Both the position numbers and the translations under genes were made by a program. From NCBI GenBank assembly GCA_963784165.1, contig CAWAQI010000021.1:186001-250000 (forward strand): a stretch of 64,000 bases of DNA. The letters run 5' to 3'. This document shows, piece after piece, positions 9,709 to 17,359 of this stretch (the first letter of the stretch is position 1; the number at the start of each line of letters is the position of its first letter). The notes under the pieces are model-generated. The model made no database searches and had not been told where the DNA came from. It worked only from the letters and a program-made list of their open reading frames with translations. The stretch comes from Blastococcus_B sp963784165 (GTDB lineage Bacteria > Actinomycetota > Actinomycetes > Mycobacteriales > Geodermatophilaceae).

Positions 9709-11223
9709 TTACGAGTCGGCGATGAGGGCCTCGATGGTGGCGAGGAGGGTGCGCACGGGGACGCCGGTGCCGCCCTTGACCGTGTAGCCCCACGGGGCGC
9801 CGGTGTTGTAGCTCGGGCCGGCGATGTCGATGTGCGCCCACGGCAGGCCGTCGGGCACGAACTCGGCGAGGAAGTGCCCGCCGACGAGCATCCCGCCCAT
9901 CCGGTCGGCGTTGGCGTTCACGAAGTCGGCGATGGGGGAGTCGAGTCCCTTGCGCAGCTCGGCCGGCAGCGGCATCGGCCACATGCCCTCGCCGGAGCGC
10001 TTGCCCGCGGCGACGACGGCGTCGCGCAGGTCGTCCGAGCCCATGACGCCGGCCGTGCGGCTGCCCAGGGCGACCAGCTGCGCGCCGGTCAGCGTGGAGG
10101 TCTCGATCAGCGCGTCGGGACGGTCCTCGGCGGCGCGGGCGATCGCGTCGGCCAGGATCACGCGGCCCTCGGCGTCGGTGTTGGTGATCTCGGCCTTCTT
10201 GCCGTTGCGGAAGGTGATCACGTCGGCCGGCCGGTAGGCGGTGCCGCTGGGCAGGTTCTCGGCGATCGGCACGGTGGCGATGACCTCGACCGGCAGTCCG
10301 AGCTGGGCGACGAGGCACACGGTGGCGATCACGGCGGCGGCGCCGGCCATGTCGCTCTTCATGTCCTCCATCTTCAGCGCGGGCTTGATCGACAGGCCGC
10401 CGCTGTCGAAGGTGATGCCCTTGCCGACCAGCGCGATCTTCTTGCGCGCCCCGGAGCCGGAGTAGGTCAGCCGCAGCAGCCGCGGCTTGCGGGTGGAGCC
10501 GCTGCCGACGGCGAGGATGCCGCCGTACCCGCCGGCGGTCAGCGCGTCCTCGTCGAGGATCTCCGCGGTGAGCCCGGCCTTCTCGCCGGCGGCGGCGCCG
10601 CGCGCGGCCAGCTCCGCGGGGTAGAGGTCGTTCGGCGGGGTGTTGACCAGGTCGCGGACCAGCGCGACGGCCTCGGCCACGGCGCGCACGCGGCGCAGCG
10701 CGTCCTCCGCCTGGGAGGCGGTGGGTACCACGAGCTTGACGTCGCTCGGCGGTGCCAGGCGGCCCACGGGCAGGTCGGACTTGTAGGCGGTGAACTCGTA
10801 CGCCCCGAGCAGGGCGCCCTCGCCGACGGCGTGCAGCCGGGCGTCGTCCGGCGCCCCGCCGACGGCGGCGAGCAGGGTGACCACCGAGCGTCGTCCACCG
10901 AGGGCGCGGCTGGCCGCACCGGAGGCCCGGCGCACCGCCTCGGGGGAGTAGCCCCCGGCGGCGTCGGGCGCGCCGAGCCCGGCGACGGCGATCACCGGGA
11001 ACGGGCCCTGCCCGAACGTGGGCAGACGGGTGACCTCGTCCTCACCGCCGCGGACGCCCAGGTCGGCGAGGGAGGGGAGCAGCCGGCCGCCGAGCAACCG
11101 GTCGACCGCCTCCGCTCCGGGGGTCGGTAGCGGGCCGTCGGGGCCCTTGCCGACGGCGACGACGACGGCGTCCCCGGTCAGCTTCTCCAGCGGGTGGTCG
11201 GTGGCGGTGATCGTCGGCGGCAC
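9709..11223 (-). CDS. pepA: Leucyl aminopeptidase (M17)
   Basis: Cytosolic two-metal aminopeptidase, 504 residues, hexameric in the family. N-terminal macro-like domain, then the catalytic domain: VGKGITFDSGGLSIKP (metal Lys and Asp), MKSDMAGAAAV (metal Asp) and NTDAEGRVILADA (metal Asp-Glu and catalytic Arg). All ligands are intact. It corresponds to PepB (Rv2213) of M. tuberculosis. GTG 11223 follows a TACGAT box (11235-11230) by 6 bases, indicating a leaderless message and divergence from gcvT with only 35 bases between start codons. Confidence 0.95.
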   Translation of the reverse strand: MPPTITATDHPLEKLTGDAVVVAVGKGPDGPLPTPGAEAVDRLLGGRLLPSLADLGVRGGEDEVTRLPTFGQGPFPVIAVAGLGAPDAAGGYSPEAVRRASGAASRALGGRRSVVTLLAAVGGAPDDARLHAVGEGALLGAYEFTAYKSDLPVGRLAPPSDVKLVVPTASQAEDALRRVRAVAEAVALVRDLVNTPPNDLYPAELAARGAAAGEKAGLTAEILDEDALTAGGYGGILAVGSGSTRKPRLLRLTYSGSGARKKIALVGKGITFDSGGLSIKPALKMEDMKSDMAGAAAVIATVCLVAQLGLPVEVIATVPIAENLPSGTAYRPADVITFRNGKKAEITNTDAEGRVILADAIARAAEDRPDALIETSTLTGAQLVALGSRTAGVMGSDDLRDAVVAAGKRSGEGMWPMPLPAELRKGLDSPIADFVNANADRMGGMLVGGHFLAEFVPDGLPWAHIDIAGPSYNTGAPWGYTVKGGTGVPVRTLLATIEALIADS

Positions 11224-11258
11224 CGCTCGATCGTAGGGGGCCCGCTAGCGTCCCTCTC
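11224..11258. promoter_or_regulatory. Divergent leaderless promoter pair (pepA / gcvT)
   Basis: The 35 bases between the two GTG starts hold two outward -10 boxes: TACGAT for pepA (minus strand, 11235-11230) and TAGCGT for gcvT (11246-11251). Each is 6-7 bases from its start codon. The -35 regions must overlap the opposite promoter or gene, so the two are likely to interfere with each other. Confidence 0.6.
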
Positions 11259-12380
11259 GTGACTCCCCGGACGTCCCCCCTCCACGACCGTCATGTCGCC
11301 GCCGGCGCCAAGCTCGCCGACTTCAGCGGGTGGTCGATGCCCATCGAGTACGCCGGCGGGGGAGTCCTCGCCGAGCACGCCGCCGTGCGCAGCGGGGTCG
11401 GGCTCTTCGACGTCTCGCACCTCGGCACCGGCACGGTCCGCGGGCCGGGCGCGGCGGAGTTCGTGAACCGATGCCTGAGCAACGACCTCGGGAAGATCGG
11501 CCCAGGCCAGGCGCAGTACACGCTCTGCTGCCTGCCCGACGGCGACGCGCAGGCCGGCGGCGTCGTCGACGACCTGATCGTCTACCTGCACGGTCCGGAC
11601 GACGTGCTGCTCGTGCCCAACGCGGCCAACGCCGCCGAGGTGCTCGGCCGGCTGGCCGACGAGGCGCCGGACGGGGTCACGGTCACCGACCGGCACGCGG
11701 AGGTCGCCGTCCTCGCCGTGCAGGGGCCCCGGTCCCTGCAGGTGCTCGAGCTGCTCGGCGTCCCCGGGGAGCTGGCCTACATGTCCTTCGTGACCGGCAC
11801 CGGCGCGCACGGCGCCGCCGAGGTCACGGTCTGCCGGACCGGCTACACCGGTGAGCACGGCTACGAGCTGCTCGTCGACGCCGACCGGGCGGCGGAGCTG
11901 TGGGACGCCGTCCTGGACGCCGGCCAGGACCTCGGCATCCGTCCGTGCGGCCTCGGCGCCCGCGACACCCTCCGCACCGAGATGGGCTACCCGCTGCACG
12001 GCCACGAGCTGTCCCGCGACATCACCCCCGTGCAGGCCCGGGCCGGGTGGGCCGTCGGCTGGAAGAAGTCGGACTTCTGGGGGCGCAACGCCCTGGCCGC
12101 CGAGAAGGAGGCCGGCCCGCGCCGCCTGCTGTGGGGGCTGAAGTCCACGGGCCGGGGCATCCCGCGCCCGGGGATGGCGGTGCTCGACGCGGCCGGCGCG
12201 GCCATCGGCGAGGTCACCAGTGGCACGTTCTCGCCCACGCTCCGGACCGGGATCGCGCTGGCGCTGCTGGACACGACGTCCGGGGTGGGGGAGGGCGACG
12301 AGGTCGCCGTCGACGTCCGTGGCCGCCCGCAGGCGGTCGAGGTCCTCCGGCCGCCGTTCGTCGAGTCACACGTGCGCTAG
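11259..12380 (+). CDS. gcvT: Glycine cleavage system T protein (aminomethyltransferase)
   Basis: Transfers the aminomethyl carbon of glycine from the lipoyl arm of GcvH to tetrahydrofolate, releasing ammonia. 373 residues, full length. Family blocks: LHDRHVAAGAKLADFSGW, GLFDVSHLGTGTV (folate-binding domain, catalytic Asp in F-D-V-S), CRTGYTGEHGYELL, GLGARDTLRTEMGYPLHGHE and the C-terminal barrel with VTSGTFSPTL. gcvH and gcvP are not in the window. No glycine riboswitch is possible in the 35-base upstream gap; the message is probably leaderless. One-carbon units link it to glyA at the far end of the window. Confidence 0.95.
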   Translation: MTPRTSPLHDRHVAAGAKLADFSGWSMPIEYAGGGVLAEHAAVRSGVGLFDVSHLGTGTVRGPGAAEFVNRCLSNDLGKIGPGQAQYTLCCLPDGDAQAGGVVDDLIVYLHGPDDVLLVPNAANAAEVLGRLADEAPDGVTVTDRHAEVAVLAVQGPRSLQVLELLGVPGELAYMSFVTGTGAHGAAEVTVCRTGYTGEHGYELLVDADRAAELWDAVLDAGQDLGIRPCGLGARDTLRTEMGYPLHGHELSRDITPVQARAGWAVGWKKSDFWGRNALAAEKEAGPRRLLWGLKSTGRGIPRPGMAVLDAAGAAIGEVTSGTFSPTLRTGIALALLDTTSGVGEGDEVAVDVRGRPQAVEVLRPPFVESHVR

Positions 12381-12389
12381 CGACTCCGC

Positions 12390-13535
12390 TCAGTTCTTGC
12401 GGGTCGGGTCGCTGTCGGCCTTCGTCGGCTCCGGGTTCTCGGGCAGCGTGTCGGCCATCTTCGCGTCCCGGTCGCCCATCGGCTGGGGCTCGCCGGTGGT
12501 GGTGTCGTGCGCCGTCTGGTGCTCGGCCTCGGAGTTGATCTCCGCGCCCAGCAGCACCAGGTAGCAGGTCAGGTAGAGCCAGAGCATCATCACGATGACG
12601 CCGGCGATCGCTCCGTAGGTCTTGTCGTAGGACCCGAAGTTGTCCACGTAGAGCGCGAACCCCACGCTCACCGCCGCCCAGATCACGGTGACGATGACCG
12701 CACCGAGGCTGACCCAGCTGAAGCGCGGGGCGTCGCGGTCGGGGGCCACGCGGTAGAGGACGGCGAGGGAACCGGCGAACACCGCGAGCAGCAGCACCCA
12801 CCGGGCGACCTGGGCCAGGATCGTGCCGACGACGCCCAGCGGCAGCGCTTCGAGGATCGCGGGGACGAGCGCGACGAGCCCGAACGTCACGATCACGAAG
12901 GCGATCCCGCCGAGGGTCAGTCCGAGCGAGAGCAGCTTCAGCTTGACGGCGTTGCGCGCTTCCACCTCGTCGTAGGCGATGTTGACGGCGGTGACGAGGT
13001 TGCCGATGCCGCCCGACGCGCTCCACAACGCCGCGAGGATCGAGACGACGAGGGTGATGCTGAGCGCGCTGCTGCTGTTGCTGACGATCGCGTTCAGCTG
13101 GTCCCCGATGAGGTCCGCCGCGCTGTCGGGCAACTGGGCCGACAGGTCCTCGATCTGCTGGGCCACCGTCTCCGGGGTCGCGACCAATCCGTAGAGCGAG
13201 ACGAGCGCGATCAGCGCCGGGAAGATCGACAGGAAGCCGAAGAACGCCACGCCGCCGGCGATGATCGGCATGTTGTCGGCCTTGTGCTCGGCCCACGCGC
13301 GCTTGAGGATCTGCTTCCACCCGCGCCACGGGATGTCCGTCGGCTTGTCGGCATGGATGCCCGGCAACTCCGCGGCGCTCGGCGCGCCCGGCGGTGGGCG
13401 GTCGGGATCGGTGGTCGGTGGCCGGGCCGCCGCCTCCTTCGCTGCTGCGGCGGCCGCCGCCCGGCGGGCGGCCTTCTCCTCCACGCGCTCGCGGATGCGG
13501 TCGACCGCGCTCTCCCGCTGCCTGGTGCCGGCCAC
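12390..13535 (-). CDS. YihY/BrkB family inner-membrane protein
   Basis: 381 residues: an Ala/Arg-rich cytoplasmic N-terminus (AARRAAAAAAAKEAAARPP), then six predicted membrane helices between about residues 75 and 320 with the family block IIAGGVAFFGFLSIFPALIA, and a charged C-terminal tail. The family was once misnamed RNase BN; it is an envelope membrane protein of unknown transport role. GTG 13535 has GAGGAG at proper spacing. It lies downstream of the DUF4235 gene with repeat copy 3 between them. Confidence 0.88.
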   Translation of the reverse strand: MAGTRQRESAVDRIRERVEEKAARRAAAAAAAKEAAARPPTTDPDRPPPGAPSAAELPGIHADKPTDIPWRGWKQILKRAWAEHKADNMPIIAGGVAFFGFLSIFPALIALVSLYGLVATPETVAQQIEDLSAQLPDSAADLIGDQLNAIVSNSSSALSITLVVSILAALWSASGGIGNLVTAVNIAYDEVEARNAVKLKLLSLGLTLGGIAFVIVTFGLVALVPAILEALPLGVVGTILAQVARWVLLLAVFAGSLAVLYRVAPDRDAPRFSWVSLGAVIVTVIWAAVSVGFALYVDNFGSYDKTYGAIAGVIVMMLWLYLTCYLVLLGAEINSEAEHQTAHDTTTGEPQPMGDRDAKMADTLPENPEPTKADSDPTRKN

Positions 13536-13569
13536 GACGTGCTCCTCGGTTGTGCGGAGGTGACCCTGA

Positions 13570-13626
13570 TGGCCCTCCTGCAGGGGCCGCCGCGAGCCGC
13601 GAGCGGTGGGGGGCAGGAGGGTCCTT
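13570..13626 (-). repeat. Palindromic repeat, copy 3
   Basis: On the minus strand: GCAAGGACCCTCCTGCCCCC, CACCGCTCGCGGCTCGCGG, CGGCCCCTGCAGGAGGGCC. The arms CCCTCCTGC / GCAGGAGGG pair perfectly. Begins 2 bases past the DUF4235 stop codon. Confidence 0.85.
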
Positions 13627-13628
13627 GC

Positions 13629-13931
13629 TCAGTCGCCGGGCCAGGTGCCGGTCAGCTGGGTGAACCCGCGCGCGCCGGCGCGGTCGACAGCGGCCTTCAC
13701 CGCGGCGAAGATCGCGCCCTGGATCGCGGCGGCGAGGACGACCTCGCGCATCTTGTACTCGCTCTGCAGCGCCGAGGGGGCTTCGTCCTCCTGGGCGATC
13801 AGCTTCCAGATCTGCTTGAACAGGATCCCGCTCAGGGACCCCGCCACGAGACCGCTGATCAGGCCGATGGGCCGGTAGGCGAACTTGGCTCCCTTGTGCT
13901 TGGGCGCCTCACCCTTGTTCTTCTTGCTCAA
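13629..13931 (-). CDS. DUF4235 membrane protein
   Basis: 100 residues with a Lys-rich N-terminus (MSKKNKGEAPKHKGAK) and the DUF4235 core: IGLISGLVAGSLSGILFKQIW, a helix, then VLAAAIQGAIFAAVKAAVDR. The start is TTG at 13931, overlapping the TGA of the upstream DUF3618 gene as TTGA with AAGGAGG upstream, so translation is coupled. Last gene of a three-gene envelope cassette. Function unknown; the family occurs with DUF3618 and holin-like proteins in many actinobacteria. Confidence 0.85.
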   Translation of the reverse strand: MSKKNKGEAPKHKGAKFAYRPIGLISGLVAGSLSGILFKQIWKLIAQEDEAPSALQSEYKMREVVLAAAIQGAIFAAVKAAVDRAGARGFTQLTGTWPGD

Positions 13932-14254
13932 CGCGTCCTCCTTCGTGCGCGCGGCGACTCCGCGCGCTTCCGGCGCAAGATCACCATGCCGACGACCAGC
14001 CCCACCAGTGCCAGGGCTGCGCCGATCACCAGCGGCGGGCTCTCGCGGAAGGTCTCGACGGCGGTGTCCTTGGCGCGCAGGGCGCTCTCCTTGGCCCGGG
14101 CCGGGACGTCGAGGCGCGAGCTGAGCTCGTCGACGGTGCGCCCCAGCTGCTCCCGGGTCGCCTCGATGTCGGCCTTGATCGCATCCAGGTCCGCGTTCGC
14201 ATCGCCGTCGCCGGCCGCGTGTCCGTTCGCGCTCGGCGTCGTCGGGGTGCTCAT
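13928..14254 (-). CDS. DUF3618 membrane-anchored protein
   Basis: 108 residues. The DUF3618 core is DIEATREQLGRTVDELSSRLDVPARAKE (about 30-57), an amphipathic helical stretch, followed by one membrane helix (PLVIGAALALVGLVVGMVIL) and a basic tail RRKRAESPRARRR. ATG 14254 overlaps the TGA of the holin-like gene (ATGA), so the cassette is translationally coupled throughout. Probably a small membrane-surface protein facing the cytoplasm with its helical part; that orientation is inferred from the positive tail only. Confidence 0.85.
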   Translation of the reverse strand: MSTPTTPSANGHAAGDGDANADLDAIKADIEATREQLGRTVDELSSRLDVPARAKESALRAKDTAVETFRESPPLVIGAALALVGLVVGMVILRRKRAESPRARRRTR

Positions 14255-14700
14255 CGCGCGATCCCCTGCTTCACGGTGGCGATGTCGGCCTGGACGCCGG
14301 CGATCGCCTCGGTCGGCAGTGGCGGCGAGGCCTTCTCGACGTCCTTCTTGCCGATCAGTGCGAGGACGCCGGCGGCCGCGAAGAGCACGACCGAGACGAT
14401 GAGCGCGGCGAGCCAGGCGGGCAGCACGAGCGCCAGCGCGAGGATCGCCGTCGTGATCAGGGTGGCCAGCCCGAAGAACGCGAAGAGGCCCGCGCCGCCG
14501 AACAGGCCGGCGCCGACACCCAGCCGCTTGGCCTTCTGGGTGACCTCCGCCTGGGCGAGGCGCGCCTCGCTGCGCACCAGCGTGCTGATCTGCTCGGTCA
14601 GCTGGGTGATCAGCTGGCCGGTCGAGGCGTCGGCGGGGTCGTCCGCCGTCACCGAGGCGCGGGTGGCCCCGGTGACCTCCGGTTGCTCGGGTGCTGTCAT
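14251..14700 (-). CDS. Phage-holin-like (actinobacterial holin-X/PHX family) membrane protein
   Basis: 149 residues. Cytoplasmic helix QLITQLTEQISTLVRSEARLAQAEVTQKAK, then two long hydrophobic segments (about 64-86 and 92-115), and a helical tail ending DIATVKQGIAR. Members are annotated as phage holin family proteins but occur as chromosomal envelope genes upstream of DUF3618. The start ATG 14700 was chosen over an upstream ATG because CGGAGGACAG directly precedes it. No phage genes are nearby, so I read it as a housekeeping membrane protein. Confidence 0.82.
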   Translation of the reverse strand: MTAPEQPEVTGATRASVTADDPADASTGQLITQLTEQISTLVRSEARLAQAEVTQKAKRLGVGAGLFGGAGLFAFFGLATLITTAILALALVLPAWLAALIVSVVLFAAAGVLALIGKKDVEKASPPLPTEAIAGVQADIATVKQGIAR

Positions 14701-14808
14701 CTGTCCTCCGCTCGGACCGTCGCTGAAGTCCATGCCCGGGCAGCGACGGGGGTAATCCGGGAACGGGCCACATCTGGGGCACGGGACGTCGGTCACTAGC
14801 CTGCCCGC

Positions 14809-15021
14809 ATGAGCTGGCACTGGCGCCTCGAGGACCCGGCCGGAGCGGCCATCGACCCGAGCACCGTGGGGGTCGAGGTGCCCGAGTCCGACAACCAGGG
14901 CGACGCCGAGTCGTGGCTGGGGGAGCACTGGCGTGACCTGCTCGCCCGTGGGGTCGCCACGGTCACCCTGTTCGAGGGCGACGAGGAGGTCTACGGCCCG
15001 ATGGGTCTCGCCGCGACCTGA
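14809..15021 (+). CDS. Conserved 70-aa acidic protein, function unknown
   Basis: MSWHWRLEDPAGAAIDP followed by ESDNQGDAESWLGEHW and ARGVATVTLFEGDEEVYGPM. A small acidic protein of a type widespread in actinobacteria with no assigned role. ATG 14809 sits 6 bases after a TAGCCT box (14797-14802), a leaderless promoter. Its stop codon lies inside the stem of the following terminator. Confidence 0.75.
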   Translation: MSWHWRLEDPAGAAIDPSTVGVEVPESDNQGDAESWLGEHWRDLLARGVATVTLFEGDEEVYGPMGLAAT

Positions 15022-15050
15022 CCCTCCACCTGAGGTGGAGGGTCAGGTCG
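15014..15050. terminator. Bidirectional hairpin between convergent genes
   Basis: Perfect 17-bp stem CGACCTGACCCTCCACC / GGTGGAGGGTCAGGTCG with a 3-base TGA loop. It overlaps the last codons of the plus-strand 70-aa gene and ends 6 bases before the aldo/keto reductase stop codon on the other strand. Confidence 0.85.
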
Positions 15051-15056
15051 CCAGGT

Positions 15057-16039
15057 TCAGCCGCGCTGGGTCTTGGCGGGGTCGCGCTCGGGGACGTCGC
15101 CGAGCACCTCGTCGATGCGCTTCAGGACGTCGTCCTCGAGCGTGACGCCGGCGGCCTTGACGTTGTCGTGGACCTGCTCGGGGCGGCTGGCCCCGATGAT
15201 CGCGGCGGCCACGTTCTCGTTCTGCAGCACCCAGGCCACGGCGAGCTGGGCCATCGAGAGCCCCAGGTCGTCGGCGATCGGGCGCAGGCCCTGCACCGCG
15301 GTGAGGATCTCGTCGGTCAGGAAGCCCTGCATCGAGCCGCCCACGTCGGCGTCCCCGGCGCGGGTGTCGGACCCGGGCTGCTCGCCCGGCCGGTACTTGC
15401 CGGTGAGCACGCCCTGGGCCAGCGGCGACCAGACGATCTGGGAGACGCCGTGCTTCTCCGACGTCGGTACGACCTCGGACTCGATGACCCGCCACAGCAT
15501 CGAGTACTGCGGCTGGTTGCTGATCAGCTGGATGCCGAGCTCGCGGGCGAGCTCGACGCCGGCGGCGATCTCGTCGGCGCGCCACTCGGAGACGCCGATG
15601 TAGAGCGCCTTGCCGGTCCGCACGAGGTCGGCGAAGGCCGTCATCGTCTCCTCGAGCGGCACGGTCTCGTCGTACCGGTGCGCCTGGTAGAGGTCGACGT
15701 AGTCCGTCTGCAGCCGGCGCAGGGAGGCGTGGCAGCTCTCGATGATGTGCTTGCGGCCCAGGCCGCGGTCGTTCGGGCCGCGACCGGTGGGCCAGTAGAC
15801 CTTGGTGAAGATCTCCAGCCCCTCGCGGCGCTGACCGGCAGCGCGCGGCCGAGGACGGACTCGGCCTTGGTGCCGGCGTAGACGTCGGCGGTGTCGAAGG
15901 TCGTGATGCCCACGTCGAGAGCGGCGCGCACGCAGGCGTGGGCGGCGTCCTCCTCGACCTGGCTCCCATGGGTGAGCCAGTTGCCGTAGGCGATCTCGGA
16001 GATGGTCAGGCCGGAGCGGCCGAGGCGTCGGAATTCCAC
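15057..16039 (-). pseudogene. Aldo/keto reductase, frame broken by one base
   Basis: NADPH-dependent TIM-barrel reductase of the KCNAB-like AKR group. The first frame holds the N-terminus (EFRRLGRSGLTISEIAYGNW, FDTADVYAGTKAESVLGRAL with catalytic Asp and Tyr). After about base 15838 the family sequence resumes in another frame: GQRREGLEIFTKVYWPTG, then further on ALYIGVSEWRADEI, QPQYSMLWR, SPLAQGVLTGKY and AIIGASRPEQV. One missing base at about 15832-15840 explains the break; otherwise the gene is complete (about 327 aa). GTG 16039 follows a TAGCGT box (16053-16048) by 8 bases. Sequencing error or recent lesion cannot be told apart from sequence. Confidence 0.85.
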
Positions 16040-16055
16040 GTATGCCAACGCTAGT

Positions 16056-16115
16056 GGAAGGACCCTCCTGCCCCCCACCGCTCGCAGGCTCGCGGCGGGC
16101 CCCTGCAGGAGGGCC
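16056..16115 (+). repeat. Palindromic repeat, copy 4
   Basis: GGAAGGACCCTCCTGCCCCC, CACCGCTCGCAGGCTCGCGG, CGGGCCCCTGCAGGAGGGCC. Arms CCCTCCTGC / GCAGGAGGG pair. Lies between the DUF3043 stop and the aldo/keto reductase start, with its AAGGACC end toward the reductase promoter, the reverse of the usual orientation. Confidence 0.88.
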
Positions 16116-16118
16116 GGG

Positions 16119-16742
16119 TTACACCTGGGCGCCGAGCGGTACCTCGGGCTTGGGGAAGCGCCAGCGGCGGATCATCGTCGACCGGCTGATGCCGTACCAG
16201 ACGACGCCCTTGGTCTTCGTGCTGCCGTCGGGGAAGCGCTCGGCCACCTTCGCCTTGAGCTTCCGGCTGAGGATCACCGAGTCGACGATGAGGATCAGGA
16301 AGAAGCCGAAGAGCACGTAGCTGGCGTAGGCGCGGACCACCAGGCTCGGGACGAGCGTGCCGACCAGCGCGACACCCGCGATGAGCAGGAAGAAGCTGCC
16401 GACGTTGCGGCGGCTGTCGACGACGTCGCGCACGAGCTTGCGCACCGGGCCGCGGTCGCGGGCGGGCAGGTACGAGTCGTCGCCGCGGGCCATGCCGGCG
16501 CGCGAGTCGGCCCGGCGGGAGGCCTGGGTCTGGCGCATGCGCTTGTAGGCCTCCTTCCGGGTGGTCGGCGGAGGCGGCGGGGGACCGGGACGACGGCCCT
16601 GGGCGGCGCTGCGCTTGGGGGTCGGGCGGCCCTTCCCGGAGGTGACGACCACCCGGCCGTTGGACTCGGTGGCAGGCGTGCCGGTCGTCGACTCGTCGGT
16701 CGTCTCGGCGCGGTCGCGGCGGCCGGGGAGGCGGAGCTTCAC
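16119..16742 (-). CDS. DUF3043 membrane protein
   Basis: 207 residues. Basic, low-complexity N-terminus with a Pro run and the conserved KEAYKRMRQTQ block, RGDDSYLPARDRGPVRKLVRDVVDSRRN, two membrane helices (FFLLIAGVALVGTLVPSLVV and YVLFGFFLILIVDSVILS) and a basic C-terminus (RSTMIRRWRFPKPEVPLG). This is a standard actinobacterial family, usually next to erpA as here. Role unknown. Start GTG 16742. Divergent from erpA across 154 bases. Confidence 0.88.
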   Translation of the reverse strand: MKLRLPGRRDRAETTDESTTGTPATESNGRVVVTSGKGRPTPKRSAAQGRRPGPPPPPPTTRKEAYKRMRQTQASRRADSRAGMARGDDSYLPARDRGPVRKLVRDVVDSRRNVGSFFLLIAGVALVGTLVPSLVVRAYASYVLFGFFLILIVDSVILSRKLKAKVAERFPDGSTKTKGVVWYGISRSTMIRRWRFPKPEVPLGAQV

Positions 16743-16896
16743 GAGCTCAGAGTCTACGTGTGCATCCGCGGTGTTCCGGGAACTCGCTACTGGCGCCGTA
16801 CAGTAGGGACGCAGCGGAACACCTGCCGCCCCGGCGGTGTTGCTCCGCTGAAGGACGTGCCGCAGCGGGCACCCCTCGGATCTTGGAGGACGGAAC

Positions 16897-17247
16897 ATGT
16901 CGGTGCAGGACACCTCGGTTCAGAACGGCGTCGTGCTCAGCGACACCGCAGCCGCGAAGGTCAAGGCGCTGCTGGACCAGGAAGGCCGCGACGACCTCCG
17001 GCTGCGGATCGCCGTCCAGCCCGGCGGCTGCTCCGGCCTTCGGTACCAGCTCTTCTTCGACGAGCGCTTCCTCGACGGCGACCAGACGTTCGAGTTCGGC
17101 GGCGTCGAGGTCATCGTCGACCGGATGAGCGGCCCCTACCTCGGCGGCGCGGTCATCGACTTCGTCGACACCATCGAGAAGCAGGGCTTCACGATCGACA
17201 ACCCCAACGCGCAGGGCTCCTGCGCCTGCGGCGACAGCTTCAACTGA
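16897..17247 (+). CDS. erpA: Iron-sulfur cluster insertion protein (A-type carrier)
   Basis: 116-residue HesB/IscA/ErpA protein that carries and delivers Fe-S clusters. The three conserved Cys are C45 (GGCSGLRY), C109 and C111 (SCACGDSF). The block GPYLGGAVIDFVDTIEKQGF is typical. ATG 16897 has GGAGGACGGAAC just upstream. Equivalent to Rv2204c. Likely clients nearby include the Rieske protein QcrA and the lipoyl synthase pathway, by general knowledge rather than local evidence. A TACAGT hexamer at about 16799 may be a -10 with a leader of about 90 bases. Confidence 0.93.
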   Translation: MSVQDTSVQNGVVLSDTAAAKVKALLDQEGRDDLRLRIAVQPGGCSGLRYQLFFDERFLDGDQTFEFGGVEVIVDRMSGPYLGGAVIDFVDTIEKQGFTIDNPNAQGSCACGDSFN

Positions 17248-17305
17248 GAAAGGACCCCGTCCTCCTCACCCCTCGCACGCTCGGGGTGAGCCTCTGGACG
17301 GGGCC
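17248..17305 (+). repeat. Palindromic repeat, copy 5 (diverged)
   Basis: GAAAGGACCCCGTCCTCCTC, ACCCCTCGCACGCTCGGGG, TGAGCCTCTGGACGGGGCC. The outer arms (GGCCCCGTCC against GGACGGGGCC class) are retained but the centre has drifted. Starts directly after the erpA TGA. Confidence 0.75.
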
Positions 17306-17312
17306 ACGCCGG

Positions 17313-17346
17313 AACGCCCGGTCCCTCGCAGGAGGAACCGGGCGTT
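17313..17346. terminator. Hairpin between erpA and asnB
   Basis: AACGCCCGGT / ACCGGGCGTT, 10-bp stem, followed by TTCGTCG. With the adjacent repeat it separates the convergent erpA and asnB genes. Confidence 0.7.
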
Positions 17347-17359
17347 TCGTCGTCCGGGG

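Noticed and set aside
11224..11258. Glycine riboswitch before gcvT
   Set aside because: Only 35 bases separate gcvT from pepA, too short for the aptamer, and a -10 box abuts the start codon.
14251..14700. Holin-like gene as a sign of prophage
   Set aside because: No phage structural, integrase or lysin genes nearby; it sits in the common holin/DUF3618/DUF4235 envelope cassette.
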